The notes beneath the pieces are model-generated. The model saw only the letters and a list, made by a program, of their open reading frames with translations, had not been told where the DNA came from and did not search any database. The position numbers were made by a program, and so were the translations under genes. Of a stretch of 64,000 nucleotides of DNA, positions 54,240 through 63,977 are shown piece after piece. Origin of the DNA: Aquimarina algicola (GTDB lineage: Bacteria > Bacteroidota > Bacteroidia > Flavobacteriales > Flavobacteriaceae); contig NZ_VFWZ01000003.1 of the NCBI RefSeq assembly GCF_006443095.1, positions 558,001-622,000 of the forward strand, read 5' to 3'. How positions within the stretch are numbered: the first letter of the stretch is position 1; every line of letters begins with the position of its first letter.

Positions 54240-55511
54240 ATGTTAGTAGTACAACAAATCATAGCCAACAAAGAAGCTTACATTCAAGCTTTAGCAAAAC
54301 GTAATTTTGATGCCGCACCGGTATTGGATCAAGTAATCGCTTTAGACGAAGACCGGAGAGCTACCCAGGCAAAACTCGATAACACCTTAGCAGATTCTAA
54401 TAAGTTCTCTAAAGAAATCGGTATACTATTCAAAAATGGGGAACAACAAAAAGCAAATCTTCTGAAAGAAAAGACTGCACAGCTAAAAGAGGTTTCTAAA
54501 GAATTATCCAACCATCTTAATGATGTACAGAATAAGCTTTCTGAACTACTATACACAATCCCAAATATCCCCCATCCTTCTGTTCCTAATGGGCAAAGTG
54601 ATGAGGATAATGAAGAAGTATATCAAGAAGGAGAAATACCAAAATTAGAAAACGAAGCACTACCCCATTGGGAATTAGCAAAAAAATATGATATCATTGA
54701 TTTTGAACTAGGAGTAAAAATCACTGGAGCCGGTTTCCCGGTATACAAAGGTAAAGGAGCACGACTGCAAAGAGCCTTAATCAGTTATTTCTTAGACAAA
54801 AATACTGAAGCCGGATACAAAGAATATCAAGTTCCTCATCTGGTAAATGAAGCTTCAGGCTACGGTACAGGTCAATTACCAGATAAAGAAGGGCAAATGT
54901 ATCATGTTACAGGAGATGATTTATATCTTATCCCAACCGCAGAAGTTCCGGTAACCAATATGTTTAGAAACGATTTACTCAAAGAAAGTGATCTCCCTAT
55001 TGGCTGTACAGGGTATACCCCTTGTTTTAGGAGAGAAGCTGGTTCGTATGGAGCTCATGTACGAGGGTTAAATCGTTTGCATCAATTTGATAAGGTAGAA
55101 ATCGTTCGTATTGAAAAACCTGAAAACTCTTATGAAGCTTTAGATGGTATGGTAGAACATGTAAAAGAAATTTTACGAGAATTAAAACTTCCTTACCGAA
55201 TTTTACGACTTTGTGGAGGTGATATTGGTTTTACCGCTGCATTGACTTATGATTTTGAAGTGTTTTCTACAGCACAAGACCGTTGGTTAGAAATTAGTTC
55301 TGTTTCAAATTTTGAATCTTATCAGGCAAATCGACTAAAATTGCGTTTTAAAGACAAAGAAGGCAAAAAACAATTGGCACATACATTAAACGGAAGTTCT
55401 CTGGCATTGCCTAGAGTAATTGCAGGAATTTTAGAAAATTATCAAACTCCAAAAGGAATTAAAGTTCCTGAAGTACTCGTGCCATACTGTGGGTTTGAAT
55501 GGATTGATTAA
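54240..55511 (+). CDS. serS: Seryl-tRNA synthetase
   Basis: 423 residues, full length. The N-terminal helical hairpin arm (about 1-110) binds the long variable arm of tRNA-Ser. The class II core has motif 2 FRREAGSYG and HVRGLNRLHQFDKVE, and motif 3 near NGSSLALPRVIAGILE. It charges tRNA-Ser with serine. A strong terminator follows. Confidence 0.97.
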   Translation: MLVVQQIIANKEAYIQALAKRNFDAAPVLDQVIALDEDRRATQAKLDNTLADSNKFSKEIGILFKNGEQQKANLLKEKTAQLKEVSKELSNHLNDVQNKLSELLYTIPNIPHPSVPNGQSDEDNEEVYQEGEIPKLENEALPHWELAKKYDIIDFELGVKITGAGFPVYKGKGARLQRALISYFLDKNTEAGYKEYQVPHLVNEASGYGTGQLPDKEGQMYHVTGDDLYLIPTAEVPVTNMFRNDLLKESDLPIGCTGYTPCFRREAGSYGAHVRGLNRLHQFDKVEIVRIEKPENSYEALDGMVEHVKEILRELKLPYRILRLCGGDIGFTAALTYDFEVFSTAQDRWLEISSVSNFESYQANRLKLRFKDKEGKKQLAHTLNGSSLALPRVIAGILENYQTPKGIKVPEVLVPYCGFEWID

Positions 55512-55568
55512 TATAACATACAGATAGCGATTATTGCAAATTATAATCACTATAATATATTAGATTTT

Positions 55569-55608
55569 TTAGGTCTTTAATTGTTGACAATTAAAGACCT
55601 AATTTTTT
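55569..55608 (+). terminator. Rho-independent terminator after serS
   Basis: A 16-bp perfect stem: TTAGGTCTTTAATTGT (55569-55584) pairs with 55587-55602, followed by six Ts. The AT-rich ends mean the effective loop is larger than the 2 nt left by full pairing. Confidence 0.85.
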
Positions 55609-55672
55609 CAACAATAAAAAAACTCGATCCCATCAGTAACTTATTTATTATCTTTATAAAAAAACTTGCAAA

Positions 55673-57451
55673 ATGCGTTCAATCATTTTTTGTATATCCT
55701 TGTTATTGGTATTTTCTGCACATGCCCAATCAGAAAACCTTGCTCAAAACTATATCCAACAAGGACAATATGAAAAAGCACTATCTATTTATCAAAAACT
55801 ATATGAGCGCAACCCCAATAGACTTAACTATATTTTAGGGTTAGTAGAATCATACCAACAATTAGAAAAATTTGATGAGGCAGAACGTATTCTAAAGACA
55901 AAAATTGAGCAAACACAATACAAATCTCAATTTTTAGTCGAGCTAGGATATCATTATGATTTACAGAATAAAACAGAAGAAGCTAAAACATACTACCAAA
56001 AAGCTATAGACGAATATAAACCTAATAATGCTTACACCCTTGCAAGAGTCTTTGAAAAATATAGCCTTTTAGATCAGGCAGCTATAATTTATGAAAAAGC
56101 TATGCAAGATAATCCCAGAGCGAATTACAATATTCAATTAGCAAAAATATATGGTGAACAAGGACATCTTGAAAAAATGTATAATAGCTATCTTTCACTG
56201 CTACAAGTTCAACCAAACTATATAAGTAGCGTACAACGTAATTTCTCTGAATACATCACAGAAAACCCTACAAACGAAGCCAATATTATTTTCAAAAAAT
56301 TATTAATCAAAAAACTACAACAAGACCCTAATATTATTTATAACAAAATGCTCAGTTGGCTTTTTGTACAACAACGAGATTTCAAAAAAGCTTTTGTGCA
56401 AGAAAAAGCAATCTATAAACGTAATGAGGAAGGCCCAGAAGGGATTATAGACCTAGCAAGAATAGCTATTGCTGAAAAAGATATAAAATCCGCAACAGAG
56501 ATATTAAACTATGTTTTAGAGACTCCCGCAACAAATGATATGAAGCTTACTGCTCATAAAATTATTTTAAAAGCAAAAGTTGATAATGTAGGACCAAAAG
56601 AATATAACACTATTGTAGATCAATATAACACCGTCTTTGAAGAGTACGGAAAATCCAGAGCAACTATAGGCTTACAAATAGATTATGCGCATTTTTTAGC
56701 GTTTAATTTAGATCAAAAGCAGGAAGCTATACAGTTTCTAAAAGAACTTATAGAACGAGAAAACTTATCTCGATTTCAATCCTCTAGAGTAAAAATGAAA
56801 ATCGCTGATGTTTTGGTACTTCAACAAAAGTTCAATCAAGCTTTGATTTATTATACTCAAGTTCAAAATATATTAAAGAATAACTTTTTAGCACAGGATG
56901 CTCGTTTTAACGTAGCTAAAACCAGTTATTACAAAGGTGACTTTGCATGGGCACAAACTCAATTAGATGTACTCAAATCCTCAACTTCTCAATTGATTGC
57001 TAATGATGCTATGGAATTAAGCTTAATTATAAGTGACAATTCTCTCGAAGATTCGACTCAAACAGCACTTAAGATTTTTGCAAAAGCTGATTTATTGGCT
57101 TTCCAAAACAAAAATCAAGAAGCTATTGCCATGTATCAAAAAATTTTAACGGATCATAGAGGTGAAAAAATTGAAGATGAAGCCTTTTTACGACAAGCAA
57201 AATTATTCGAAAAAGAAAAACAGTATGAAAAAGCAAAGGTAAACTATCTCAAAATCATTGAGTTTTATAACGACGATATACTAGCAGATGATGCCTATTA
57301 TTGGTTAGCAGAACTGTATGTTAATCAACTAGAAGCCCCTGAAAAAGCAAAAGAATTATATGAAAAAATCATCTATAATCACGCAGATAGTATCTTTTTT
57401 GTAGAAGCACGAAAAAAATACAGAACCTTACGTGGCGATGCTATAAATTAG
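55673..57451 (+). CDS. Secreted tetratricopeptide repeat protein
   Basis: 592 residues: signal peptide ending AHAQ and then TPR repeats along nearly the whole length (QGQYEKALSIYQKLYERNPN near the start; KEKQYEKAKVNYLKIIEFYN near the end). Likely a periplasmic scaffold. TPR proteins of this length sit near serS and rsmA in other Flavobacteriia, as I recall. No enzymatic motif is seen and its partner is unknown. Confidence 0.88.
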   Translation: MRSIIFCISLLLVFSAHAQSENLAQNYIQQGQYEKALSIYQKLYERNPNRLNYILGLVESYQQLEKFDEAERILKTKIEQTQYKSQFLVELGYHYDLQNKTEEAKTYYQKAIDEYKPNNAYTLARVFEKYSLLDQAAIIYEKAMQDNPRANYNIQLAKIYGEQGHLEKMYNSYLSLLQVQPNYISSVQRNFSEYITENPTNEANIIFKKLLIKKLQQDPNIIYNKMLSWLFVQQRDFKKAFVQEKAIYKRNEEGPEGIIDLARIAIAEKDIKSATEILNYVLETPATNDMKLTAHKIILKAKVDNVGPKEYNTIVDQYNTVFEEYGKSRATIGLQIDYAHFLAFNLDQKQEAIQFLKELIERENLSRFQSSRVKMKIADVLVLQQKFNQALIYYTQVQNILKNNFLAQDARFNVAKTSYYKGDFAWAQTQLDVLKSSTSQLIANDAMELSLIISDNSLEDSTQTALKIFAKADLLAFQNKNQEAIAMYQKILTDHRGEKIEDEAFLRQAKLFEKEKQYEKAKVNYLKIIEFYNDDILADDAYYWLAELYVNQLEAPEKAKELYEKIIYNHADSIFFVEARKKYRTLRGDAIN

Positions 57452-57485
57452 ATGAGAATACAAAGTCGATTCCCCTAAGTTTACT

Positions 57486-57493
57486 TACCTTTG
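57486..57493 (+). promoter_or_regulatory. Candidate -7 element for DUF4286-rsmA
   Basis: TACCTTTG matches TAnnTTTG, about 58 bp before ATG at 57551. No TTG at the right spacing is seen for the -33 box. Confidence 0.4.
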
Positions 57494-57550
57494 CTTGCTT
57501 ATTTTTAGATGAAATTAATTTTTCTTCTCAATTAAAATTTGATAATACCT

Positions 57551-57865
57551 ATGTACATATATAATGTCACAATAAATATAGAAGAAACAATTCATGACGA
57601 GTGGTTAGATTGGATGAAAAAAGAACACATCCCAAATATGATAGCCACAGGAAAGTTTAGTAAAGCCTTAATGACTAAAGTACTTGTAGAAGAAGAAATG
57701 GGAGGAATAACCTACTCTATTCAATATACCACTGATAGTAAAGAGACTTTACAACAATACTATACTGAAGATGCTGAACGCCTTAGAGCAGAAGCTAATC
57801 ATTTTGCTGGTAAATTTGTTGCATTCAGAACAGAACTAGAAATTGTGAGCGAACAACATGTCTAA
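57551..57865 (+). CDS. DUF4286 family protein
   Basis: About 104 residues from ATG at 57551 ([12 protein letters not shown]), the usual family start; the TTG four codons earlier is not needed. The fold is probably ferredoxin-like ([20 protein letters not shown]). Function unknown. It overlaps rsmA by 8 bp, so the two are co-translated; a link to ribosome assembly is only a guess. Confidence 0.88.
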   Translation: MYIYNVTINIEETIHDEWLDWMKKEHIPNMIATGKFSKALMTKVLVEEEMGGITYSIQYTTDSKETLQQYYTEDAERLRAEANHFAGKFVAFRTELEIVSEQHV

Positions 57866-58724
57866 ATCGAAGAAACATAAAAAATACGCTTCAAATAACT
57901 CATCATTTCAAGAAAAAACAGCCGTAAAGGCTAAAAAACATCTTGGGCAACATTTTCTAAAAGACGAAAATATTGCAAAAAAAATTGGAGATACTTTAAC
58001 TCTTGAAGGATACAAAAACGTAATAGAAATTGGTCCGGGAATGGGTGTTTTGACCAAATATCTTCTACTTAAAGATATCAATGTCATCGCTATGGATCTT
58101 GATAGTGAATCTATTGTTTATCTCAATCACAGTTTCCCTTTGGAACACCCTAAGGTTCTAGAACAAGAAAATACTTTTCAGGTGATTGAGGCTGATTTCT
58201 TAAAATATGATCTAGACACCTTATTCGAAAAAAAACAATTTGCCATCACAGGCAATTTTCCTTACAATATCTCATCCCAAATTATATTCAAAACTCTAGA
58301 ACATAAAGATAGAATTCCTGAATTTACAGGAATGTTTCAAAAAGAAGTAGCTAAACGCATTTGCGAAAAAGAAGGTAGCAAAACATATGGAATCCTTTCT
58401 GTATTAGTGCAAGCGTTCTATGAGGCAGAATATCTTTTTACGGTACACCCAGAAGTTTTTAATCCTCCACCAAAAGTACAAAGTGGTGTATTAAGACTGA
58501 TACGAAAAAAAGAATATGCACTACCTTGTGATGAAAAATTGTTTTTCAAGGTAGTAAAAACAGCATTTGGACAACGCCGTAAAACATTAAGAAACAGCCT
58601 TAAAATCTTTCAACTATCTGATGAAATCAAAACATTAGATATTCTTTCAAAACGACCGGAACAATTAAGCGTTGATCAATTTATAGAACTCACTATCACT
58701 ATTCAAAATCTTAAAACTCCATAG
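57858..58724 (+). CDS. rsmA: 16S rRNA dimethyladenosine transferase
   Basis: 288 residues, slightly longer than usual because of a basic N-terminal tail ([13 protein letters not shown]). The KsgA core has [21 protein letters not shown]-binding [12 protein letters not shown], the NFPYNIS catalytic motif IV and [14 protein letters not shown]. It dimethylates two adjacent adenines near the 3' end of 16S rRNA. Co-translated with the DUF4286 gene. Confidence 0.97.
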   Translation: MSKSKKHKKYASNNSSFQEKTAVKAKKHLGQHFLKDENIAKKIGDTLTLEGYKNVIEIGPGMGVLTKYLLLKDINVIAMDLDSESIVYLNHSFPLEHPKVLEQENTFQVIEADFLKYDLDTLFEKKQFAITGNFPYNISSQIIFKTLEHKDRIPEFTGMFQKEVAKRICEKEGSKTYGILSVLVQAFYEAEYLFTVHPEVFNPPPKVQSGVLRLIRKKEYALPCDEKLFFKVVKTAFGQRRKTLRNSLKIFQLSDEIKTLDILSKRPEQLSVDQFIELTITIQNLKTP

Positions 58725-58964
58725 CGCTTAATTACGGTATCTAATTTTTATTGGATGATAAATGAATTGCCTCTCATGATCAACCATCTACTTTGAAACA
58801 CTTCAACACAATACATCACTTGCTACTTAGTAATATTCTCCTATAGTTTATCTATTATACAACGTTATATGAAGATTCTACTAGTATTAGGGGATTTTAG
58901 ACAGAAATAGAAAAATATATTTGAGGTCTGCAATAAGTTATTAAAACATAAAAGCACTTTAAGT

Positions 58965-59681
58965 ATGAAGAAAAACATTTTCAGACTGATGTCACTGTTA
59001 GCAATCCTATTCCTTATTACTAGTTGTGATACCGATAATGATATCGAAAACACTCCTGAGGGCCTTAAATTACAATCTGTAGAAAACCTTCAGCACACAC
59101 AAGACAAAGGTTTTACAAAAAATTCGTCTCTATGTGATATACGTATTTCTTTTGAAGGTACAATTTCAGGAAATGGAGAAACCGGAATAACTCCCCATGT
59201 AGGTACTTTTTTGAATTTAGAATCTCCTTATGATGGTTCTTGGAGTGTAAGTAACGAGTTTCAGATTATTGGTGATTCTAGAGGAAAAAAATTACGTGTT
59301 TTGAGAGTCGGAAGAGAAGAAGGCACTATAGTTTTCTTCACACGTATAGGAAGTCAAACCAGAACTTGTGAAAGAACTTTTCCAGAAGCTCCTTTAGGCT
59401 GTCCGGATCGTAATCATGCTACTATTCATAAAACTGAAAGAGCTGGAGGTTCTCGTCTTCGTCTTACACCTCGTGGTTATAATTCGGGATATAATTACTT
59501 ATGGAAAATTGAAGATATCAACGGAACGTCTCACAAAACCGGTAGCTCTGTTAATATCAATATTGATGAGGAAGATGTTACTGTTACTCTTGAAGTTTCT
59601 TTACCGGGATCAAACTGCCCTGTGCAGACCAAAACTAGCACCTATTTAGCATCTTCATCATTTCCGGATGAAGAAGAGTAA
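58965..59681 (+). CDS. Uncharacterised lipoprotein, tandem copy 1
   Basis: 238 residues with lipobox LITSC. A central region (SLCDIRISFEGTISGNG, VGTFLNLESPYDGSWSV, SRGKKLRVLRVGREEG) is shared with the frameshifted gene at 59980-60473. The C-terminal part (about 150-235) is beta-rich and may be PKD-like (YNYLWKIEDING). Family not recognised. It may have arisen by local duplication. Confidence 0.75.
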   Translation: MKKNIFRLMSLLAILFLITSCDTDNDIENTPEGLKLQSVENLQHTQDKGFTKNSSLCDIRISFEGTISGNGETGITPHVGTFLNLESPYDGSWSVSNEFQIIGDSRGKKLRVLRVGREEGTIVFFTRIGSQTRTCERTFPEAPLGCPDRNHATIHKTERAGGSRLRLTPRGYNSGYNYLWKIEDINGTSHKTGSSVNINIDEEDVTVTLEVSLPGSNCPVQTKTSTYLASSSFPDEEE

Positions 59682-59824
59682 AACGAATTACTGTTTTTAA
59701 CTAGAGAGAAATTAAAATTCAATCACTAATAAGTTTGCTTGCTTTATTTGCAAAAATACGATGTAGAGGTGTTGATTTTTCCACACATTTTTTACCAAAA
59801 ACTACGAATACATTGTATTGTAAT

Positions 59825-59858
59825 GAGGACGTTTTAAGGGGTTAAAACGTCCTCTTTC
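59825..59858 (+). terminator. Terminator-like hairpin between tandem lipoprotein genes
   Basis: A 13-bp perfect stem, GAGGACGTTTTAA (59825-59837) with 59842-59854, and loop GGGG. The tail TTTCTT is T-rich but short. Confidence 0.75.
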
Positions 59859-59979
59859 TTACTAATTCATGCAACCATATTCCCCATATAATATCAAGTT
59901 TAGATTATTTATACATATCCTTTCAAAATTGCTCAATATCTACATATTATTAATAAATGACCAAAAAATTACCCAAATC

Positions 59980-60473
59980 ATGAACAGACTATTTTTTAAA
60001 CTACTCATACTTCTTGCTATATTGTTTGCCAGCAATAGTTGTAACAAAATTAATACCAACATCAATTCTGAAAGTACTACAAAACAAACCATAGAAACTC
60101 TCAAAATTAAAACTGGAAAAAAAATTCGATTAACACAAAAATCTGATTCAATTTCAAACCTTCCTATATGCGATATAATCATTTCTTTTGAAAATCCAAT
60201 TTCAAACAATATAACAGAAGAGAATATACCAAACGTAGGAACATATTTGAATGTAGAGTCTCAATACAAAGGATTATGGACTGTAACTCAAGGGCTTCGA
60301 ATCATTGGTACCCCTAAAGGAAAAAATTGCGTGTTTTAAGGACAGGAAAAGAGAAAAGCTCAATAACTTTTTTTAAAACAATCGATGAAAAAGCTTATAT
60401 CTGTACTGCTATCGTTCCAGAAATCCCTCCATTATCTTCAAATAATAGTTACTATGCATCAATAATTAAATAA
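59980..60473 (+). pseudogene. Lipoprotein, tandem copy 2, frameshifted at an A-run
   Basis: From ATG at 59980 the lipoprotein signal ends FASNSC. The frame closes at a TAA at 60339 after GKNCVF. In copy 1 the equivalent point is GGAAAAAAATTACG (seven As) and reads GKKLRVLR; here the run is six As (60321-60326). Adding one A restores GKKLRVLRTGKEKSSITFFKTI and carries on to the TAA at 60471-60473. It is thus a one-base deletion relative to copy 1: decay, phase variation, or a sequencing error. Copy 2 also lacks the C-terminal domain of copy 1. Confidence 0.78.
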
Positions 60474-60635
60474 TAAATTTGAAGTGTAGGTGCTCATTTT
60501 TATTTCATTATCCAACGATTATAAATTGCATCTATAATTACCCTAAAAAAACCAAAAAATATTCTTTCAATTTTCAATAATGTATTCCGTAGTTATAAAA
60601 TAACACTATTATAAAATGCAATTAAATTCTTTGGT

Positions 60636-60643
60636 TATCTTTG
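60636..60643 (+). promoter_or_regulatory. Candidate -7 element for mgtE
   Basis: TATCTTTG matches TAnnTTTG and would place the start of transcription about 34 nt before ATG at 60684. No clear -33 TTG. Confidence 0.4.
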
Positions 60644-60683
60644 TGGGCGTTTGCACATCTAGGGACACTAAATTATCAGGCAT

Positions 60684-62033
60684 ATGCAATTTCAGATTTC
60701 TGAAGAACTTATAAAACAGGTAAAACACCTTATCCAAACAGAGAGTGATGATAACCTGCGCAGTATGCTTAATGAGATTCACTTTGCTGATGTTGCAGAA
60801 ATTCTTGGTGAACTTAGTTTATCTAAGGCAACATACCTTATCAAACTTTTAGACAGTGAAAAAACTTCTGAAGCCCTAATGGAGCTTGAAGAAGATTTTC
60901 GCGAGCGCATTTTAGAAAACCTTTCTGCAAAAGAAATCGCAGAAGAGCTAGAAGAAATGGATAGTGATGATGCTGCCGATATAGTTGCAGAACTTCCTGA
61001 TGATCGTGCAGAAGAGGTAATTGCAAAAATAGAAGATGAAAAACGAGCCGAGGACATCAAAGAGTTACTCTCTTATGGCGAGGATACTGCCGGAGGATTA
61101 ATGGCCAAAGAGCTTGTAAAAGTAAAAGAAACATGGACTGTAGCCGGATGTGTTAGAGAGATGCGTCAGCAAGCAGAAAAAGTTACCAGAGTACATTCTA
61201 TCTATGTAGTAGACAAAGAAGGAAAACTAAAAGGACGATTATCGCTCAAAGATTTACTTACTGCTCCAGCAAAAGCACATATAAGTGATGTATATATACG
61301 TAAAGTAGACTATGTAGATGTAGATACAGAAGGCGAAGAAGTTGCCCGTATCATGCAAAAATATGACTTAGAAGCAATTCCTGTTACAGATCGAGACGGC
61401 ATTTTGGTAGGTCGTGTAACAATCGACGACATTGTCGATTTTATCAAAGATGAAGCCGAAAAAGATTATCAATTAGCCGCTGGTATTTCTCAAGACGTAG
61501 AAGCAGACGATAGTGTGTGGCAATTAACTCGTGCAAGGCTCCCTTGGTTAATCTTAGGACTTTTTGGGGGTTTGGGTAGTGTTTTTATAATGGAAGGTTA
61601 TGAAGAAGCACTTGCCCAATACAAAGAACTTTTCTTTTTTACACCTTTGATTGCAGCAATGGCTGGTAATGTAGGGGTACAATCTTCTGCTATTATTGTA
61701 CAAGGTTTAGCAAATGATGTAGTAAAAGGAAGCCTATTCAATCGTTTGATTAAAGAAATTAGTCTTAGTCTCATCAGTGGGGTTACTCTTGGCATTCTCG
61801 TTATTATATTTGGTCTACTAGATGGTATGGAACTCATATTTAGCTTCACTATTGCTGTTTCAATGCTTTTTGTAATTATTGTTGCTGCATTGATAGGTAC
61901 ATTTGTTCCTATTATTCTAGATAAAAAAGGGATCGATCCTGCAATAGCAACAGGGCCATTTATTACAACCAGTAACGATATTTTTGGTATTTTCCTCTTC
62001 TTTTCGATAGCAAAACTAATTCTTGGCTTCTAG
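60684..62033 (+). CDS. mgtE: Magnesium transporter MgtE
   Basis: 449 residues, full length: an acidic N-terminal domain (MgtE_N, about 20-130, with repeated EELEEMDSDDAADIVAEL pattern), a CBS pair (about 135-260; VHSIYVVDKEGKLKGRLSL), and five membrane helices (about 285-449) with the FTPLIAAMAGNVGVQSS pore helix. Cytosolic magnesium binding to the acidic N-terminal/CBS domains closes the channel. The gene stands alone. Confidence 0.96.
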   Translation: MQFQISEELIKQVKHLIQTESDDNLRSMLNEIHFADVAEILGELSLSKATYLIKLLDSEKTSEALMELEEDFRERILENLSAKEIAEELEEMDSDDAADIVAELPDDRAEEVIAKIEDEKRAEDIKELLSYGEDTAGGLMAKELVKVKETWTVAGCVREMRQQAEKVTRVHSIYVVDKEGKLKGRLSLKDLLTAPAKAHISDVYIRKVDYVDVDTEGEEVARIMQKYDLEAIPVTDRDGILVGRVTIDDIVDFIKDEAEKDYQLAAGISQDVEADDSVWQLTRARLPWLILGLFGGLGSVFIMEGYEEALAQYKELFFFTPLIAAMAGNVGVQSSAIIVQGLANDVVKGSLFNRLIKEISLSLISGVTLGILVIIFGLLDGMELIFSFTIAVSMLFVIIVAALIGTFVPIILDKKGIDPAIATGPFITTSNDIFGIFLFFSIAKLILGF

Positions 62034-62167
62034 TACAACATCTAAATTTTTCATTAAAATCTTAAGAAAAATTTTAGAGCTTCATTAGATTTCAATTGTT
62101 GTTATATCAACAGAATTGAGTACATTCAAAATCAGAAAAAATCAAAACACAACTACAATCATCATAT

Positions 62168-62563
62168 ATGCAAGACATTGCTTTTCAATATCATTTTACA
62201 GTTCCAAAAACAGCAATAGACGATATGAATCATGTAAACAATGTTGTATATCTACAATGGATACAGGATATTGCAAAAAAACATTGGGAGTTTAAAACTG
62301 ATCAACAAATGAGAGACACCTATGTTTGGGTAGTCTTGAATCACTATATAGAATATCATCTTCCTGCTTTTGAAAACGACAACATCACCTCTCAAACCTG
62401 GATCGATAATTATAAAGGAGTAAAATGCGAGCGGCATACCAGAATTATCAATTCTGATACTCAAAAAGTACTGGTATCAGCAAAGACCAGTTGGTGTTTA
62501 CTATATAAAGAAACGTTAAGACCTGCACGCATCACAGATGAAATAAGTACCTTGTTTTTCTAA
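62168..62563 (+). CDS. Acyl-CoA thioesterase (4HBT family)
   Basis: 131 residues of hot-dog fold. DDMNHVNNVVYLQWIQDIAKK carries the 4-hydroxybenzoyl-CoA thioesterase signature with the active-site Asp/Asn region. It likely cleaves acyl-CoA; the precise acyl group is unknown. It lies 12 bp before the cupin gene and may share its transcript. Confidence 0.9.
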   Translation: MQDIAFQYHFTVPKTAIDDMNHVNNVVYLQWIQDIAKKHWEFKTDQQMRDTYVWVVLNHYIEYHLPAFENDNITSQTWIDNYKGVKCERHTRIINSDTQKVLVSAKTSWCLLYKETLRPARITDEISTLFF

Positions 62564-62574
62564 AAAATAGTTTT

Positions 62575-62940
62575 ATGAAAGCAATTAATATCGAAGAAAA
62601 ATTTTCAAAATTTGAAAAACAATGGCACCCACACCGTATTGCAAAAGTAGATGACAATCAAGTATTCTTAGCAAAATTGAGTGGGGATTTTATATGGCAC
62701 AAACACGATGATGAAGATGAACTTTTTCAGGTAATAAAAGGTACATTGCACATGAAGTTTAGAGACAAAACCGTTGTCGTAAACCAAGGCGAAATTATTG
62801 TAGTTCCAAAAGGCGTTGAGCATTGTCCTTCTACTCAAAACGGTGAAGAAGTACATGTTCTTATCTTCGAAAAATTAAGTGTAAAACATACTGGTGAGAT
62901 ACAGAGTGAACGTACCGTATCTGAATATACTGAAATATAA
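62575..62940 (+). CDS. Cupin domain protein
   Basis: 121 residues forming one cupin_2 barrel. Motif 1 is WHKHDDEDELFQVIKG (metal-binding His, His, Glu) and motif 2 is GVEHCPS. Metal-dependent binding or catalysis is likely; the ligand is unknown. Downstream partner of the thioesterase gene. Confidence 0.88.
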   Translation: MKAINIEEKFSKFEKQWHPHRIAKVDDNQVFLAKLSGDFIWHKHDDEDELFQVIKGTLHMKFRDKTVVVNQGEIIVVPKGVEHCPSTQNGEEVHVLIFEKLSVKHTGEIQSERTVSEYTEI

Positions 62941-63025
62941 ACTTCTAACTCCCTAATAAATACAGTTTTTTTCTTATTCTAAAAGAAAAGTATAGCCAGT
63001 CTATAATAATGATTCAAAACAACAA

Positions 63026-63892
63026 ATGAAACTCTCTTTCCTAAAAATCCTTTTCATATTCCTCATAGCTCCTTTTTTTGTAAATGCACAAATCAACAAA
63101 CCCAGTCTTAGTCCAAGAATAGTCAAAGAACTACAAGTAGGCCTAGCAAACGTAACACTAGACTATGGACGACCCAGTACAGGAGACAGGCAAATCTTTG
63201 GCGCATTAATTCCTTATGGAAAACTTTGGCGTACAGGGGCTAATGCTTCTACCAAAATATCGATAGATCGAGATGTTCAGCTCGCAAAACAAAACATCCC
63301 TGCTGGTTCTTATGGATTATACACTATTCCCGGAGAAAAAAATTGGACAATTATCATCCATAAAAACACAAAGTTATGGGGAGCCGGTAATTATAATCAG
63401 GCTGATGATTTATTACGTTTTACAGTACCTACAATCAAAATAAAAGATAAAGTAGAAACCTTGGCTATTTATTTTGAACGTTTTAATGCAAATGGTGGCG
63501 ATCTGGTAATTGCATGGGAGCATACAAAAGTTGTGATTCCTTTATTTATAGACTCCGATCCGATCCTATTTAAAGAAATAGAAGAAAAAATTCTTAAGGC
63601 AACAGGAGAAATTAAAGCTCAAACCTATTTTGATGCTGCTCAATTTTATTATCATAAAGGCAAAGATTTTGATATTGCTGCAGAATGGTTTGATAAAGCG
63701 ATAGTGATGAAACCAAAGGCTTTTTGGTATAAATATTATCGAGCAGAATTAGCATACCATGTAAAAGATTATAAAACTGCCAAAGAAAAAGCAACTCAGT
63801 CTTTGGATCAAGCAAAAACCAGCGAATCCGGAGATTATGGATATATAGCCAAATGCGAGTTACTACTACAAAAGATCAATACGCAAAAGTAA
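63026..63892 (+). CDS. DUF2911 domain protein with TPR-like C-terminus
   Basis: 288 residues: signal peptide ending VNAQ, then DUF2911 over about 25-170 (VTLDYGRPSTGDRQIFG, LIPYGKLWRTGANAST, IPAGSYGLYTIPG), and a TPR-like C-terminus (AAQFYYHKGKDFDIAAEWFDKA, near 200-285). Periplasmic; function unknown. Common in Bacteroidota. Confidence 0.9.
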   Translation: MKLSFLKILFIFLIAPFFVNAQINKPSLSPRIVKELQVGLANVTLDYGRPSTGDRQIFGALIPYGKLWRTGANASTKISIDRDVQLAKQNIPAGSYGLYTIPGEKNWTIIIHKNTKLWGAGNYNQADDLLRFTVPTIKIKDKVETLAIYFERFNANGGDLVIAWEHTKVVIPLFIDSDPILFKEIEEKILKATGEIKAQTYFDAAQFYYHKGKDFDIAAEWFDKAIVMKPKAFWYKYYRAELAYHVKDYKTAKEKATQSLDQAKTSESGDYGYIAKCELLLQKINTQK

Positions 63893-63977
63893 TTTCTAAT
63901 ATTGATTTAACACATCTAAAACAGAGTTTTATAAAATTTACAACTATCTTAACTACTTGACTTTTGCTCTTTACACC

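Noticed and set aside
62041..62090. Inverted repeat CTAAATTTTTC / GAAAAATTTTAG after mgtE
   Set aside because: Imperfect, entirely AT-rich and without a T-run; could be chance.
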